DNA of 64,000 bases from Portunus trituberculatus (Eukaryota > Arthropoda > Malacostraca > Decapoda > Portunidae): positions 7,853,176-7,917,175 of the forward strand of contig NC_059258.1 of assembly GCF_017591435.1 (NCBI RefSeq). Direction: 5' to 3'. The position numbers were made by a program, and so were the translations under genes. The notes beneath the pieces were generated by a model. That model ran no database searches. It saw nothing but the letters and a program-made list of their open reading frames with translations, and was not told the DNA's origin. Positions 42,766 to 54,010 of this stretch are shown one piece after another. Positions within the stretch are counted from its first letter, which is position 1. Every line of letters starts with the position of its first letter.

Positions 42766-43570
42766 CTAAAAATTGTAAAGGACGAAACCAGTAGAGTAAA
42801 AATAATCTGTAAAGCTAGGACTATGGCAGACAGCTCCGCAGTGAAGACAGATGCCACTGATGGAAGGCTGCCACACCGATAAAACCACACTAAACCCAAC
42901 GCCTGCGTCGGATTTTGAACCATCAGTAAAAAAAGGGATATCATCAGAATGCATAAAAGAGTGTTCTAAAATCCGCGTGTAGGACAAAGCTGGCAGAAAA
43001 TCCTTCTTGCCGTCCATGGCAGGAGGGCATAATGAGGTAACAGGAAGCTGCCAATAACCAACTTGGGGGAGCCAGAAAGAGTACTCAGGAGTGCAGTCGA
43101 TAGATAACTCTGCCATGAGATTTGCAACTCGTAGGCCAAAAGGTTTAAGGAGACTCGGTCGAGTGACATACGCCTGCGAGCGCGAGTCCCGCAACTTTGA
43201 CACACAGGGGACAGAATCAGGAAGACGGTGGGTGCGAAACCAACACCGGAGCATCGAAGACTGGCGCCGGAGGTCGAGCGGCCAGAAGCCAGCATCCACT
43301 AGAGGTGTGACTTAAAACCCGAAGAAGGGACAAGATGCCTTAAGAGAATGGAATAGGGGAACCCAGGTGCTTCGTTTCTCAAATAAAAGGCCAAGATATC
43401 GAGACGCCTTCACGCATGAGAGGCGTCTATTGGCGAGGTATAAATCAGGGTCTGGTTGCGACAGAAATGCATAGCTACGGTCTTCGAGGTGGCGAACCGT
43501 TCATGTTGGCCCAACTTGACACCCTATTGATCGCCAGTTGGAGCTTGCGCTCAATCAGTGACATCCTAGC
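42766..43570 (-). pseudogene. LINE-alpha Q: RT thumb and RNase H
   Basis: A short piece with the post-YVDD segment QLAINRV and RYLGLLFE-like (about 43560-43370), a further deletion near 43305, thumb and connection DAGFWPLDLRRQSSMLRCWFRTHRLPDS (43299-43200), then RNase H FTDGSKSDAGVGFSVV (about 42935) and FTAELSAIVLALQ (about 42850). Frame breaks at several points. The catalytic RT box is gone. Confidence 0.75.
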
Positions 43571-43619
43571 AACAGCAAAAGTTCCCTCCACGAGGCGCGA
43601 AGGCCTACAGTTCTACTGT

Positions 43620-44264
43620 AGAAGCTTCAAGATGACTATTTAGGTGGAGTGGACGGGCGAGCCTTGTGAAGGGGCTGCCCGTGACTCACCTGACTAGAAA
43701 TAATTAACCGACGAGAAGACACCGGGAGTTGTGATGTGCCGGGTCGTTGGACTGCTGCCTTTCAGCTTGCCGGTGAGTGATGCGAACCATAATCACTCCT
43801 ACCGGTCCTCGGAGGACGAGGGTCAGGCTGGACTCCACTTTTTGACACAGCGGGTCCGCAAGGGACGGCTGTGACAATATCATCGGACGTCTCCATGTTA
43901 TGAACGTCCTCATCGCAAGAAGCCTGATCTGAGACGGAGCGCGTCATAGGAGGCTGGACATAAATAACTGGAGCTACCATTGCAGAGCGGTCCCTGGAGG
44001 ACTCACGATCGTGTACACCGGGAGAAACCTTAGATTGCTTAGGCTGAGCAAATTCTATCCACTTCGCAGAGCCGCGGTGCCGTTTGGTCATGCCCTTCAA
44101 AGGCTTAGGCGATGGAAGAGGCAAATGGACATCAACTACATGGGTAAGTTTGGTCAAGTCCGCATTATTCTCGTCGCTTCTTACAGGTGACTCAACTGAG
44201 TCATCAGACAAAAGGGCAAACCTATTGGCCAAATGGACAGGACCACACGCCCCAACAGAGCGAG
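43620..44264 (-). pseudogene. LINE-alpha Q: ORF1 C-terminal tail
   Basis: Open in one frame from the P tail junction to about 43762: CGPVHLANRFALLSDDSVESPVRS, VVDVHLPLPSPKPLKG, KRHRGS, EFAQPKQSKVSPG. MVRITHRQAERQQ appears in an overlapping frame near 43790. Confidence 0.75.
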
Positions 44265-44346
44265 ATGGATGGATGGATTTCAAAGTTATGGCGCCGCAAC
44301 AACGACGGCCATATGGCGCCGCTACTATAAATTCATTGCAACTAAC

Positions 44347-44351
<5 letters not shown>

Positions 44352-44438
<87 letters not shown>
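44352..44438. repeat. (TA)n microsatellite in copy P 3' UTR
   Basis: 87-bp TA run about 30 bp beyond the 3' hairpin. It splits the 3' UTR between hairpin and ORF2. Confidence 0.95.
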
Positions 44439-44440
<2 letters not shown>

Positions 44441-44537
44441 AAAGTGATTAAAACAATACAATTAAAAAAGCTAAAAACTAAAAATACTATAAACCTGAAT
44501 AAAACGTTAAAATACATAGTGTAAAATGAAATAAAAT

Positions 44538-47300
44538 TCAGAGCTTTGAAAGAAGGCCAGCTTCTCCCAAAAATCTAAAAACATCATGGCCTTGGGCCAG
44601 GCACTCTGGCCCAAGGACCTTTGAGATATAATAGACACCATTATCTCTACCGCGACAGCGGTAGAGGTAGCGGTGTCTTAAGTCAGTCAAACTGGGGCAC
44701 TCCTCTAGTAGGTGCCGCACAGTAAGCGGCACCAGGCAGTCATTACAATAAGGTTGAGGGTCCCTGGTCAAGAGGTACCTTTGTGTAAGGTACGTGTGAC
44801 CTACACGAAGTCGCGCCAATAACGTCTGTGCACGGCGATCCCGGACCTGAGTGTATGTCCACAGAGGGAGTGTGGAAGTAGTGATCTCTCCCATTTTCGA
44901 AGTTGAGACCCCCGTTAGCCATCTCTTCTGCCAAATTGATGCAACCGCCACTCGAATTAGATGAAATACATCTCGAAAAGGAACAGGGGCATGAGATGGA
45001 GCGCGACTTGCTGCTCTTTAGCGAGGCGGTCAGCGTGATCATTCCCTGGAACACCAACGTGACCAGGGAACCAACAGAACCCAGCACGATATCCTCTAAT
45101 GGTAAGTAGATATAGCCACTCTAGGGCTGATAAAACCAATGGGTGATGGGAAATAAAAGAAAAGAGAGCAGTAAGAGCTCTGCGACAGTCACTAAAAATT
45201 GTAAAAGACGAAACCGGGAGAATAAAAATAATCTGTAAAGCTAAAACTATGGCAGACAGCTCCGCAGTAAAGAAGGAGGCTACCGAAGGAAGACTGCCAG
45301 ACCGATAAAAAGAGGGGAAAACCACACTAAACCCAACGCCTGCGTCGGATTTGGAACCATCAGTAAAAACAGGGATATCATCAGAATGCATAAAAGAGTG
45401 TTCTAAAAACCGTGTGTGGGACTGAGCTGGCAGAAAATCCTTTTTGCCATCCATGGCAGGAGGGCATAATGAAGTAACAGGAAGCTGCCAATAACCAACT
45501 CGGGGATGTCGGAAAGAGTACACAGGTGTGGGGTCGATAGATAACTCTGCCATGAGATTTGCAACTCGAAGACCAAAAAGGTTAAGGGAGACTCGGTCGA
45601 GTGACATACGCCTGCGAGCGCGAGTCCCGCAAGATTGACACACAGGGGACAGAATCAGGAACACGGTGGGTGCGAAACCAACACTGGAGCATCGAAGACT
45701 GGCGCCGGAGGTCGAGCGGCCAGAAACCAGCATCCACTAGAAGGGTAGGTATTGGAGATGTTCGAAATGCACCCGTAGCCAAGCGGACCCCAGCATGATG
45801 CACGGGGTCAAGCGTGCGTAGTCGTGCATCCGTTGCGGATGAGTAGATCTCACAGTCGTATTCCAGCTTCGGAAGTATGAGTGTACGGTGAAGCAGCAGC
45901 AAAGTGTCCCTGGCCGAACCCCAAGAGGTGTGACTTAAAACCCGAAGAAGGGATAATGCCTGCCGACAAGACGACTTAAGAGAACGGAAATGGGGAACCC
46001 AGGTGAGACGGTTGTCAAATAAAAGGCCAAGATATCGAGACGCCTCCACGCATGAGAGGCATCTATTGGCAAGGTATAACTCAGGGTCTGGATGGACACC
46101 ACAGTTGCGACAAAAATGCATAGCTACGGTCTTCGAGGTGGATAATCGAAAACCGTTAGTGTTGGCCCAACTGGACACCCTATTGATCGCCAGTTGGAGC
46201 TTGCGCTCAATCAGTGACATCCTAGCAGCAGCAAAAGAAATTCATAATTCATCAACATATAAGGAGCTGTGAATGCCATCTGGGAGAGTATCAATCAAAC
46301 CATTTATGAAGACTGAAATAATGTAACACTAAGAATACTTCTCTGTGGAACGCCGTCAGTTAGAGCAGTAGCCTCAGAGAGAACACTCCCCACTCGAACC
46401 CGTAAAAAACGTCTGGATAAAAACTGCTGGATACAAATAGGAAGGTCGCCACGAAGGCCAAAATTAAACAAAGACTGTGAAATGCCATGACACCAAGCCG
46501 TGTCGTAGGCCTTCTCCAGGTCAAAAAAGACTGTTATTTGATGGTGGTAATTAGCGAAGGCCTCACAAATGGAAGACTCTAGGGATAAAAGAGCATCAGT
46601 AGTAGACCTCATCTTTCGGAAGCCGTACTGTACCGATGACAAGTACTTCCCCCTCTCCAAATACCACATGAGTCTTATATTTACCATCTTTTCTAACACT
46701 TTGCAAATACAGGATGTCAAAGATATAGGACGGTAGTTCGTAGCCTGGAGATTATCTTTCCCAGGCTTCGGAAATGGCAGAACCAATGCCACAGCCTAAG
46801 AAGAAGGAAAGTCACCGGTATGCCAAATCTTATTATAAAGATTTGAAAGAAAGTTAAAAGCAGTGTTAGACATGTGGCGCAAGAAGGCATACGGTATATC
46901 ATCTGGGTGACGGCCGTTAAAATCTCCCAACAAAAGAAAAGGCGGAGTCAGCTGACGCACCAGGCCGTCAAGCTCACCCCTGGAGACAGGAAGCCGAGGA
47001 GGGAGATATAAACTGCAGATGGTGTACAGTCGTCCCATAAAGACCTTAACAGCAACCACCTGAAGGGGAGAGTTAAGTTGTACCGGGATAACAGGTATAT
47101 CCTGACGGAGTAGAATAGCTGTGCCACCGTGGTGGCCCTGGTCGGGGAAAGGAGTGTTAAAAAAGACACGATAGCCAGGAGGACTAGAATAAGTACTATC
47201 ACCTATTATAGTCTCTTGTAGAGCTACACAGGCTGGAGAGAACTCTGACAGCAAAGCTCGGAGTTCCCCCCACGAGGCGCGAAGGCCTCTACAGTTCCAT
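44538..47300 (-). pseudogene. LINE-alpha P: ORF2 with endonuclease-linker deletion
   Basis: Endonuclease N-terminal two thirds 47290-46910 (CVALQETII, SLYLPPRLPVSRGELDGL, LLGDFNGRHP) joined in frame to DDIPYAFLRHMS of the pre-RT region; the SDH box is lost. RT 46900-46210: NYRPISLTSCICK, YGFRKMRSTTDAL, ITVFFDLEKAYDTAW, and the active site as YVDE (about 46245), a D-to-E change in the second Asp. SLIERKLQLAINRVSSWANTNGF 46220 onward; thumb 45920-45700; RNase H 45370-44970 (FTDGSKSDAGVGFSVVFPSF, FTAELSAIVLALQ, GNDHADRLAKE); CCHC finger 44951-44538 (CNDCLVPLTVRHLLEEC) with all ligands. Confidence 0.85.
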
Positions 47301-47309
47301 TGTAGAATC

Positions 47310-49155
47310 TTGAAGACGACTATTTGGGTGCAGTAGACGAGCGAGCCTTTTGAGGCTGCCCGTGACTGACCTGACTAGAAATAATCAAACGACGAGAAGA
47401 CACCGGGAGTTGAGATGTGCCAGGTCGTTGGACCTCAGCCTTTCAGCTTATCGGTGGGTCATCACTTTTACTGGTCCTCGGAGGACGAGGATCAGGCAAG
47501 ACTGCACTTTCCGATACAGAGGGTCAACGAGGGACGGCTGTGACAATATCATCGGACGTCTCCATGCTCAGACCGTCCTCATAATAAGAAGCCCGATCTG
47601 AGACGGAGGGCGTCACAGAAGGCTGGACAGAAACTACTGGAGCTACCCTAGCAGAGCGGTCCCTGGAGGACTCACGATTATGTGCACCGGGAGAAAACTT
47701 AGACTGCTTATGCTGAGCTAAATCTAACGACTCCGCAGAGCCGCGGTGCCGCTAGTTAGACCCTTGAAAGTCTTAGGAAATTCAGGTGGCAAATGGACAT
47801 CTACTACATGGGTGACTTTGGTCAAGTCCGTATTATTCTCGTCTGATGACTCAACCGAGTCATCAGACAAAATGGCAAAACTGTTAGCCAGATAAACAGG
47901 ACCCCCCCAAAAAAAAGAGCGAGAGGTAGCAGGAGGAGTTGTCTTCGGACCGGCAGACTCAGCCGAAGAGCGAGCCGCCAATGAAGCATAGGATGTCGCA
48001 CCAGTACCGTCCTTCTGGCGGTACAGGAGTTCACGGCGGGCGCTACCGAGGCTGATAAACTGACTATTGGCAAGCTGTAGAATGTCCTGCTCCAGGCGAT
48101 ACCTGGGGCATTGCCTGGAACGCACCTGGTGAGCATCACAGCAATGAAAACAATAAGCTGCACCATTGCAATGCTCCTCTGAATGCGAGTCAAGTGCAGA
48201 GCAATTACCACATCGGGAAGCTTCCTTACACGAGCTTTTCCCGTAACCGTACCCATAGCATGAGAACCACTGAAGAGGTCTCACCCTAAGGTTGATAGGA
48301 CCGATATTAACACGGTCAGGAAGGGTTGACCGTAAAAAGGTGAGAAGGACCATGTTGGAGGAGTTCCTCATCTTAGTCACCTTTTGTACTGAGCTAGGGC
48401 ACATTGCTAGTATTTCCTCTTCTGGGAATTCATAGAGATCTTGGCTATAGTTAAAGGTGGGATGAGCCTTAACAGTCTCAAACATACTGTCAGAAGGGCA
48501 TGGGAGATGTTGCAACATCCTAGCTTGCGTAAGATCTTTTGCTCGCACAAGCACCCCCTTCCCATACTTTTTTCAGATTCCCCTTAGGAATCGTGCCAAT
48601 TTCTTTGGACAGGTACCGGGAGGCATGGATGAAATTCCCACGCCCATTTCTATAGAACGCCACAAACCAACGTGGAGGTGGGATCTGGCGGACTGCTGGA
48701 ACTGAATTCTCTAAGTAGTTTTCAAAAACATTTGGGATGTAATCCATGTCACTCTCTGAAATATTACGTGACCGGAGAAATTCAGTTTTAAAGCCATGGC
48801 CGGCAAAGGGCAGAGATGCTACATTTTCATAACCCAGACGGGCTTCATCACATGACAGAAAAGTTACATAGCAACGATTAGATGGAAAGTCCTTTTCATA
48901 AACCAGTCGAATACGTAGAACCGTGCCATACACCTTGAGAAATCAGTGCAAAGCGTGGTAGGAAAATGATTAACATTTACCATCACAAGGGAGTCATATG
49001 CAGCAGAAATACGTCCCCCGGAAGAACTTCCAGAACAGAAGACTGCTGCGGGAGTCTCTTGTGGAGGGGAATCCTCCTTTCCACTCAGACCTGAAGATGA
49101 CGCGGGCCAGGTCAGCCACCTCACGAGAACCTGACTGTTTTTTGTGTTTAACCAT
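47310..49155 (-). pseudogene. LINE-alpha P: ORF1
   Basis: RRM-like N-terminus 48933-48820 (YGTVLRIRLVYEKDFPSNRCYVTFLSCDEARLGYENV), YRNGRGNFIHASRYLSKEIGTIP, a one-base frameshift at about 48570 in the KK-YGKG segment, then a 276-codon frame 48554-47724 with LVRAKDLTQARM, knuckles WFSCYGYGYGKSSC (first Cys and the His lost), CGNCSALDSHSEEHC and CFHCCDAHQVRSRQC. Tail LANSFAILSDDSVESS. A 13-codon gap removes KGCVY near 48440. Confidence 0.82.
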
Positions 49156-49565
49156 ATGTATAGAGTTACACAAAAATTGGCTCCAGGGGTAAGGGAAACC
49201 TTACTGGGACTACAATGGGAGGGAGGGCTGGCTGCCGTGGACGGGGTACCTCGTCCCTATGCTACGAATGTTTGTCCACGACAGAGCTGAGACCCCCCTC
49301 TCAAAGCATCCCAGCCTGGACACCCAACCATCTAGCACAGGACGGCCGCTATTGGGCGATCCCTCCAGCGGGTGGCTCCGCTAGTCCACTGGCAGCCTAC
49401 GTAGGAACCATTTAGTCTGGCCCCTCACTGGTGCCCTTACTAGCATGGGTAGCCCTCTCCCCCTCGAAAGGGCAGAGCAGGGGCCTAAGCCCCCTCTAGC
49501 CTAGCTCGCCAAGTCACAGGGGCACGCAAGACCCCCCACCACGACAACGCGGTTCCCATCTGGGG
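49156..49565 (-). promoter_or_regulatory. LINE-alpha P: 5' UTR
   Basis: Family leader with a deletion of the GCGGACCAGTCGTTTTAAAA block near 49260. Ends at the GTTCCCATCTGGGG terminus. Confidence 0.5.
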
Positions 49566-50830
49566 AACGACTTGTCGTCGTCTTCGGACCGGCAGGCTCA
49601 GCAGAAGAGCGAGCGGCCAATGCAGCATAGGATGTCGCACCAGTACCGTCCTTTTGGCGTTACAGGAGTTCACGGCGGGCGCTACCTAGGCTGATGAACT
49701 GAGTGTTAGCAAGTTGTAGAATGTCCTGCTCCAGGCGATACCTAGGGAACGTACCTGGTGAACATCACGGCAATGGAAACAATAAGCTGCGGCATTGCAA
49801 TGCTCCTCTGAATGCGAGTCTAGTGCAGAGCAATTACCACATCGAGAAGCTTCTTTACATGAGCTTTTGTCGTGACCGTACGAATAACATGAGAACACTG
49901 AAGAGGGCGAGAAACAAAGCGCCTCACCCTAAGGTTGATAGGACCAATATGAACACGGTCTGGGAGGGTGGAACCAAAGAAAATGAGAAGGAACATGTTA
50001 ATAGAATTCTTCAGCTTTGTCACCTTCTGGAGTGAGTTAGGACACATACCCAGTATTTCCTCTTCTGGAAATTCGGAAAGATCTTGACTGTACACACAAC
50101 CTTTACTGAAATTAAAGGTGGGATGTGCCTTAATAGTCTCAAACATGCTGTGAGAAGGACATGGTAGATGTTGCAACATCCTTGCCTGCGTGATATCTTT
50201 CGCTCGCACGAGCACCCCGTTCCCGTATTTCTTGAGGTTTCCCTCAGGAATCGTGCCGATCTCTTTGGACAAGTACCGGGAGGCGTGGATGAAATTTCCG
50301 CGCCCATTTCTGTAGAAGGCCACAAACCAACGTGGAGGTGGGATCTGGCGCACTTCAAAAACTGAATTCTCTGAAAAGTGGCCACAAAGATTTGGGATGT
50401 AGTCCGTGTCACTATCCGAAATATTGCGAGAGTGGAAAAGTTCTGTTTTAAAGCCAGAGCCAGCAAGGGGCAGGGATGCTACATGTTCATAAGCCAGACG
50501 GGCTTCATCACATGACAGAAAAGTTACATAGCAGCGGTTAGAAGGAAAGTCCTTATCATAAACAAGTCGAATGCGAACAACCGTGCCATACACCTTGAGA
50601 AGTGAGTGCAAGGCGTGATAAGAAAATGATGTGTTAACATTTACCATCACAAGGGAGTCATATGCAGCAGAAATACGTCCCTCAGAAGAACTGCTGCGGG
50701 AGGCTGTTGTGAAGGGGAATCCTCCTTCCCACTCAGACCTGAAGATGACGTCTCGTGGGCCAGGTCAGCCACCTCACGAGAACTTATATGTTTTTTTGTG
50801 TTTTCCCATAAAAAAAAAAAAAAACAGCTA
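49566..50830 (-). pseudogene. LINE-alpha Q: ORF1 N-terminal two thirds
   Basis: A 276-codon open frame 50650-49820 starts at MMVNVNTSFSYHALHSLLKV and holds CYVTFLSCDEARLAYEHV, YRNGRGNFIHASRYLSKEIGTIP, KYGNGVLVRAKDITQARM and FNFSKGCVYSQDLSEFPEEEI. A frameshift falls just before the first knuckle (RPLQ-CSHVI; the frame with FSCYSYGHDKSSC is at 49898). The third knuckle loses its last ligand where RS joins LGIAWSR (about 49745), a 15-base deletion. The second knuckle is intact. Confidence 0.8.
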
Positions 50831-51269
50831 CACAAAAGATTGGCTCCAGGGGCAAGGGAAATCACCTACTGGGACTACAATGGGAGGGAGCGCTGGCTGC
50901 CGTGGACGGGGTACCTCGTCCCCATGCGGACCAGTCGTTTTAAAAAAAGGCCCCACATGCTACGAATGTTTGTCCATGACAGAGCTGAGACCCCCCTCCC
51001 AAAGCATCCCAGCCTGGACACCCAACCATCCAGCACAGGACGGCCCCTACTGGGCGATCCCTCTAGCGGGTGACTCCGCTGTCCACTGGCAGCTTACGTA
51101 GGAACCATTTAGTCTGGCACCTCACTGGCGACCTTACTAGCATGGGTAGACCTCTCCCCCTCGAAAGGGCAGAGCAGGGGCCTTAGCCCCCTCTAGCCTA
51201 GCTCGCCAGGTCACAGGGGGAAGCAAGCCCCCGCCCCCCACCACGACAAGGCGGTTCCCATCTGGGGGG
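49566..51269 (-). mobile_element. LINE-alpha copy Q, 5' part (right of copy P)
   Basis: Continues copy Q: ORF1 from the N-terminus to the post-knuckle region, and a complete 5' leader ending at 51269. The broken left edge GACTTGTCGTCG matches the broken right edge of 42720-44264, with only a few bases lost. Confidence 0.85.
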
Positions 51270-51440
51270 TTGGAAGCGTGGGCAGTAGAGCAGGAAATGC
51301 TCAATGGTCTCACGGGACAGGGATAGTCCTACACCAAAGGCAGATGGGATCAGAAGACAGACGTAGGCAGTGCAAGTGTGAGGCGAGTGTTGTGTGTTCC
51401 AGGCGGATGTGGGTGATGGCGACCACTTGAAAGGGATGGA
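51270..51440 (-). pseudogene. LINE-gamma fragment: C-terminal CCHC domain of another RNase H LINE
   Basis: Minus strand, one frameshift: VVAITHIRLEHTTLASHL, DPICLWCRTIPV, then ETIEHFLLYCPRF in the next frame. The C-x2-C ... E-H-x4-C pattern is the C-terminal finger found after RNase H in I/Jockey-like LINEs, here from a family different from LINE-alpha. The 5' end of Q abuts it. Confidence 0.6.
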
Positions 51441-51689
51441 CAGCAGGAAGAGCTGATATTCAAGTGATCAGTAATGCAAATATTTACTGAAAATTTAAAA
51501 AAAATTATATTACATTTTCGATTTGAAAACTTATGTTTACATTTATCAGTCTCGTATACTATCACATATGTCATGTAGGAAGGAAAATGAAATATTTCAG
51601 GGATCTCAAGTCAAAAGTAAGCGACGACGAGTCCCTCTAGGAGGGTAATAAAACACTACTATACTTGCCATCCACCACAATCTAACTTA
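51441..51689. other. AT-rich intron sequence, no feature seen
   Basis: No recognisable frame or repeat. Confidence 0.4.
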
Positions 51690-52214
51690 ATGACGCAATA
51701 TTTTCAAGCTTTTCTCTCATAGTTATTTGTACTCGTTGGCCTCGACCCTGACCTCTACCTCCAACTATGATAGCGGCTGTGAACTTTTTTATAGGGAGGA
51801 TGACAGACAGAGTAAAGCGATGCATACGGCAGAACAGGAATATATACAAGAGGGTAAAGGCAGGAGATGAGGCTTTAAGGTCACTATACAAGGAATTAGC
51901 AAGAACAGTTGAAAGGTTAACGAGGACAGCTAAATAAAAGAGTACAAGTTGATGGTAGCCAGCCAAGCAAAGACGGACTCCAAGGGATTTTTTTTTAGTT
52001 ATACAAGATGAGTAGCAGAGAAGAAATAGGTTCCTTAGGGACAATAAATGGGTGGGTGATTAGTTATGCGGAAGAGATTAGTAGAATTATGAACTAGTAT
52101 TTTTTAACTACCTTCACCCAAGACAACACACAGGTAATTCCAGATTGCGAGCAAATCTTTGGAGCAGAGGATAGTGAAAAACTCACAGATATTCATATAA
52201 CTAAGGTGATGGTA
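51690..52214 (+). pseudogene. CR1-like LINE part 1: ORF2 linker before RT
   Basis: Readable across frameshifts: RVKRCIRQNRNIYKRVKAGDEALRS (about 51800-51880), YKELARTVERLTRTAK, MVASQAKTDSKGFF, SREEIGSLGTINGWVIS, EEISRIMN, IPDCEQIFGAEDSEKLTDI and ITKVMV ending at 52214. This is the stretch between endonuclease and RT in CR1 elements. The sequence resumes at 53048-53050 with EQEIDKLKKFKSPGPDE, so 52215-53047 is an insertion. Confidence 0.7.
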
Positions 52215-52296
52215 TAGTCTTTTCACTCTATGAAGTCCGTTCAGGGTGGGGCAGGTATGGTCGTTTACAACTAGCCATTCTGCCAAATCAACCTTC

Positions 52297-52730
<434 letters not shown>

Positions 52731-52831
52731 GCAAAAGGGGTTTTCTGAAAGTTTGAGAGAAAATGGACCAAAACTAAGGCTCCGGAGTATTACTTATTAT
52801 TATTCATTTCGACTTTTTTCCACACTACCTA

Positions 52832-52870
52832 AATAATAATAATGATAATAATAATAATAATAACAATAAT

Positions 52871-52924
<54 letters not shown>
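52832..52924. repeat. (AAT)n and (GA)n microsatellites
   Basis: AAT-type repeats 52832-52870 followed by an unbroken GA run 52872-52924. Confidence 0.92.
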
Positions 52925-52927
<3 letters not shown>

Positions 52928-53047
52928 ACAGATGGGTGGTGGGTCGGTATTTAATCTGATAATTGGGAGTCGAACTGGCAACGTCGCACTCATGGGAATT
53001 CCAGAATGTGCCCTGCCCAGAACGGACTTCATAGAGTGGAAAGACTA

Positions 53048-53261
53048 TAGAACAGGAGATAGATAAACTAAAGAAATTCAAGTCACCAGGACCTGATGAA
53101 GTATACCCAAGGGTGCTAAAGGAATGCAAGGAAGTCATCAGTGAGCCATTAACGTTACTTTTTTGGTTGTCACTGGAGTCAGGTGAGGTACCAATAATGT
53201 GGAGAAAAGCTATGTTCCCATACTTAAGAAGGGAGATAAAACCCTAACGTCTAATTACAAA
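53048..53261 (+). pseudogene. CR1-like LINE part 2: start of RT
   Basis: EQEIDKLKKFKSPGPDEVYPRVLKE, CKEVISEPLTLLFWLSLESGEVP, then after a frameshift KKGDKTLTSNYK at 53261. This is the RT entry region; the N-Y-x-P-V-S-L-T-S motif is cut between K and P by the LTR element. Resumes at 58019. Confidence 0.8.
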
Positions 53262-53563
53262 TGTTACGTTCACCGGAAGTCACCACCAGGTCGTCCAAAT
53301 ATGCAGCTGTTCCCTCCAAGTCTTGGGTGATGTAATTTATAGCCAAGAGCTGGCTTAACACTTCCGGTTGAGTCGAATGGGGCCGCGTGAATCCAACTTC
53401 GGGACAGTAGCGGGGCTTCATGAAACGGTGACGTGGAGGGTTCATGAGACGGTGGCGTGGAAGGTTCACGAGACGGTGACGTGAAAGGGGAGGCGGAGAG
53501 GTGGCGAACGAGGTAAGCGGAGGAGGTGATGGTAGTGGAGTATGTTACGGGCGGGCCGTAACA
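53262..53563 (-). repeat. 3' LTR (element strand), internally replaced
   Basis: 302 bp. Outer 14-15 bp and 53345-53563 match the 5' LTR. Between them lie 69 bp (53275-53344) copied from the element's own RT gene (54394-54462), replacing about 420 bp of normal LTR. Confidence 0.88.
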
Positions 53564-53577
53564 TTTCCTCCCCCCTA
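53564..53577 (-). promoter_or_regulatory. Polypurine tract
   Basis: TTTCCTCCCCCCTA on the plus strand, that is AGGGGGGAGGAAA on the element strand, directly before the 3' LTR; the expected primer site for plus-strand DNA synthesis. Confidence 0.85.
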
Positions 53578-53594
53578 AGACCTCCGTAATGGGT

Positions 53595-54010
53595 TCATGA
53601 AGGAGGTGAGACGGGAGATCTTGATAAGGCGTCGGCGATGATGTTGTCCACCCCCTTGATATGGTGGACTTCCAAGTTGAAGGGTTGAGTTAACAAGGCC
53701 CACCTAAGAATGCGTTGGTTTCGGTTCTTCATGGCGTGAAGGAAGGCCAGAGGATTGTGATCGGTGAAGACCTTCGTAGTTTGAGGACCAGGATGAAGGT
53801 AGCACTCAAAACGTTGGAGCGCCAGGACGAGTGCCAGAGCCTCCTTCTCGATGGTGGAGTAGTTGAGTTGATGTTTCTTCAGCTTGGCGGAGTGATAGGC
53901 GATGGGATGGAGGATGCCGCTTGTGGGGTCCGTTTGTAGTAGGACAGCACCCACTCCAACTCCACTCGCGTCCACTTGTAGATGGAAGGGGCGGGAGTGA
54001 TCCGGCGTCC
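53595..54010 (-). pseudogene. Gmr1-like RNase H
   Basis: Open frame of about 140 codons. HLQVDASGVGVGAVLLQ (first Asp), YSTIEKEALALVLALQRF (Glu), VFTDHNPLAFL (second Asp), and EVHHIKGVDNIIADALSR at the end, all typical of gypsy-class RNase H. It is the last domain: the polypurine tract starts about 20 bp beyond it and no integrase follows, unlike standard gypsy elements. Confidence 0.85.

Larger units (their letters stand above)
42720..44264 (-). mobile_element. LINE-alpha copy Q, 3' part (left of inserted copy P)
   Basis: ORF1 C-terminal tail (44264 to about 43700), start of ORF2 (about 43620), then an internal deletion at about 43580 that joins the endonuclease start to RT just after YVDD, then RT thumb and RNase H (43560-42720). 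The right end CCCAACAGAGCGAG is followed by the tail of P. The same ORF1 sequence resumes at 49566 (GACTTGTCGTCGTCTTCGG), as it does in uninterrupted copy F (16560-16600). No 3' UTR or tail. Confidence 0.85.
44265..49565 (-). mobile_element. LINE-alpha copy P, near full length, nested in copy Q
   Basis: Tail ATGG-repeat 44265-44278, hairpin 44290-44320, (TA)n in the 3' UTR (44352-44438), ORF2 44538-47300, ORF1 about 47310-49155, 5' UTR to 49565 (GTTCCCATCTGGGG). It sits inside ORF1 of copy Q, whose two halves flank it. Internal deletion near 46905 removes the endonuclease C-terminus and the linker. Target duplication not clear: six bases of Q (GGTAGC relative to copy F) are replaced at the right junction. 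Confidence 0.87.

Noticed and set aside
44265..49570. Target-site duplication for copy P
   Set aside because: Flanks GCGAG and AACGA do not match cleanly; a few bases of the host copy are altered at the junction.
52960..53000. B-box-like AGTTCGACTCCC on the minus strand near the right end of the 833-bp element
   Set aside because: No A box or tRNA fold around it, and the ends are explained by terminal inverted repeats with TA duplication.
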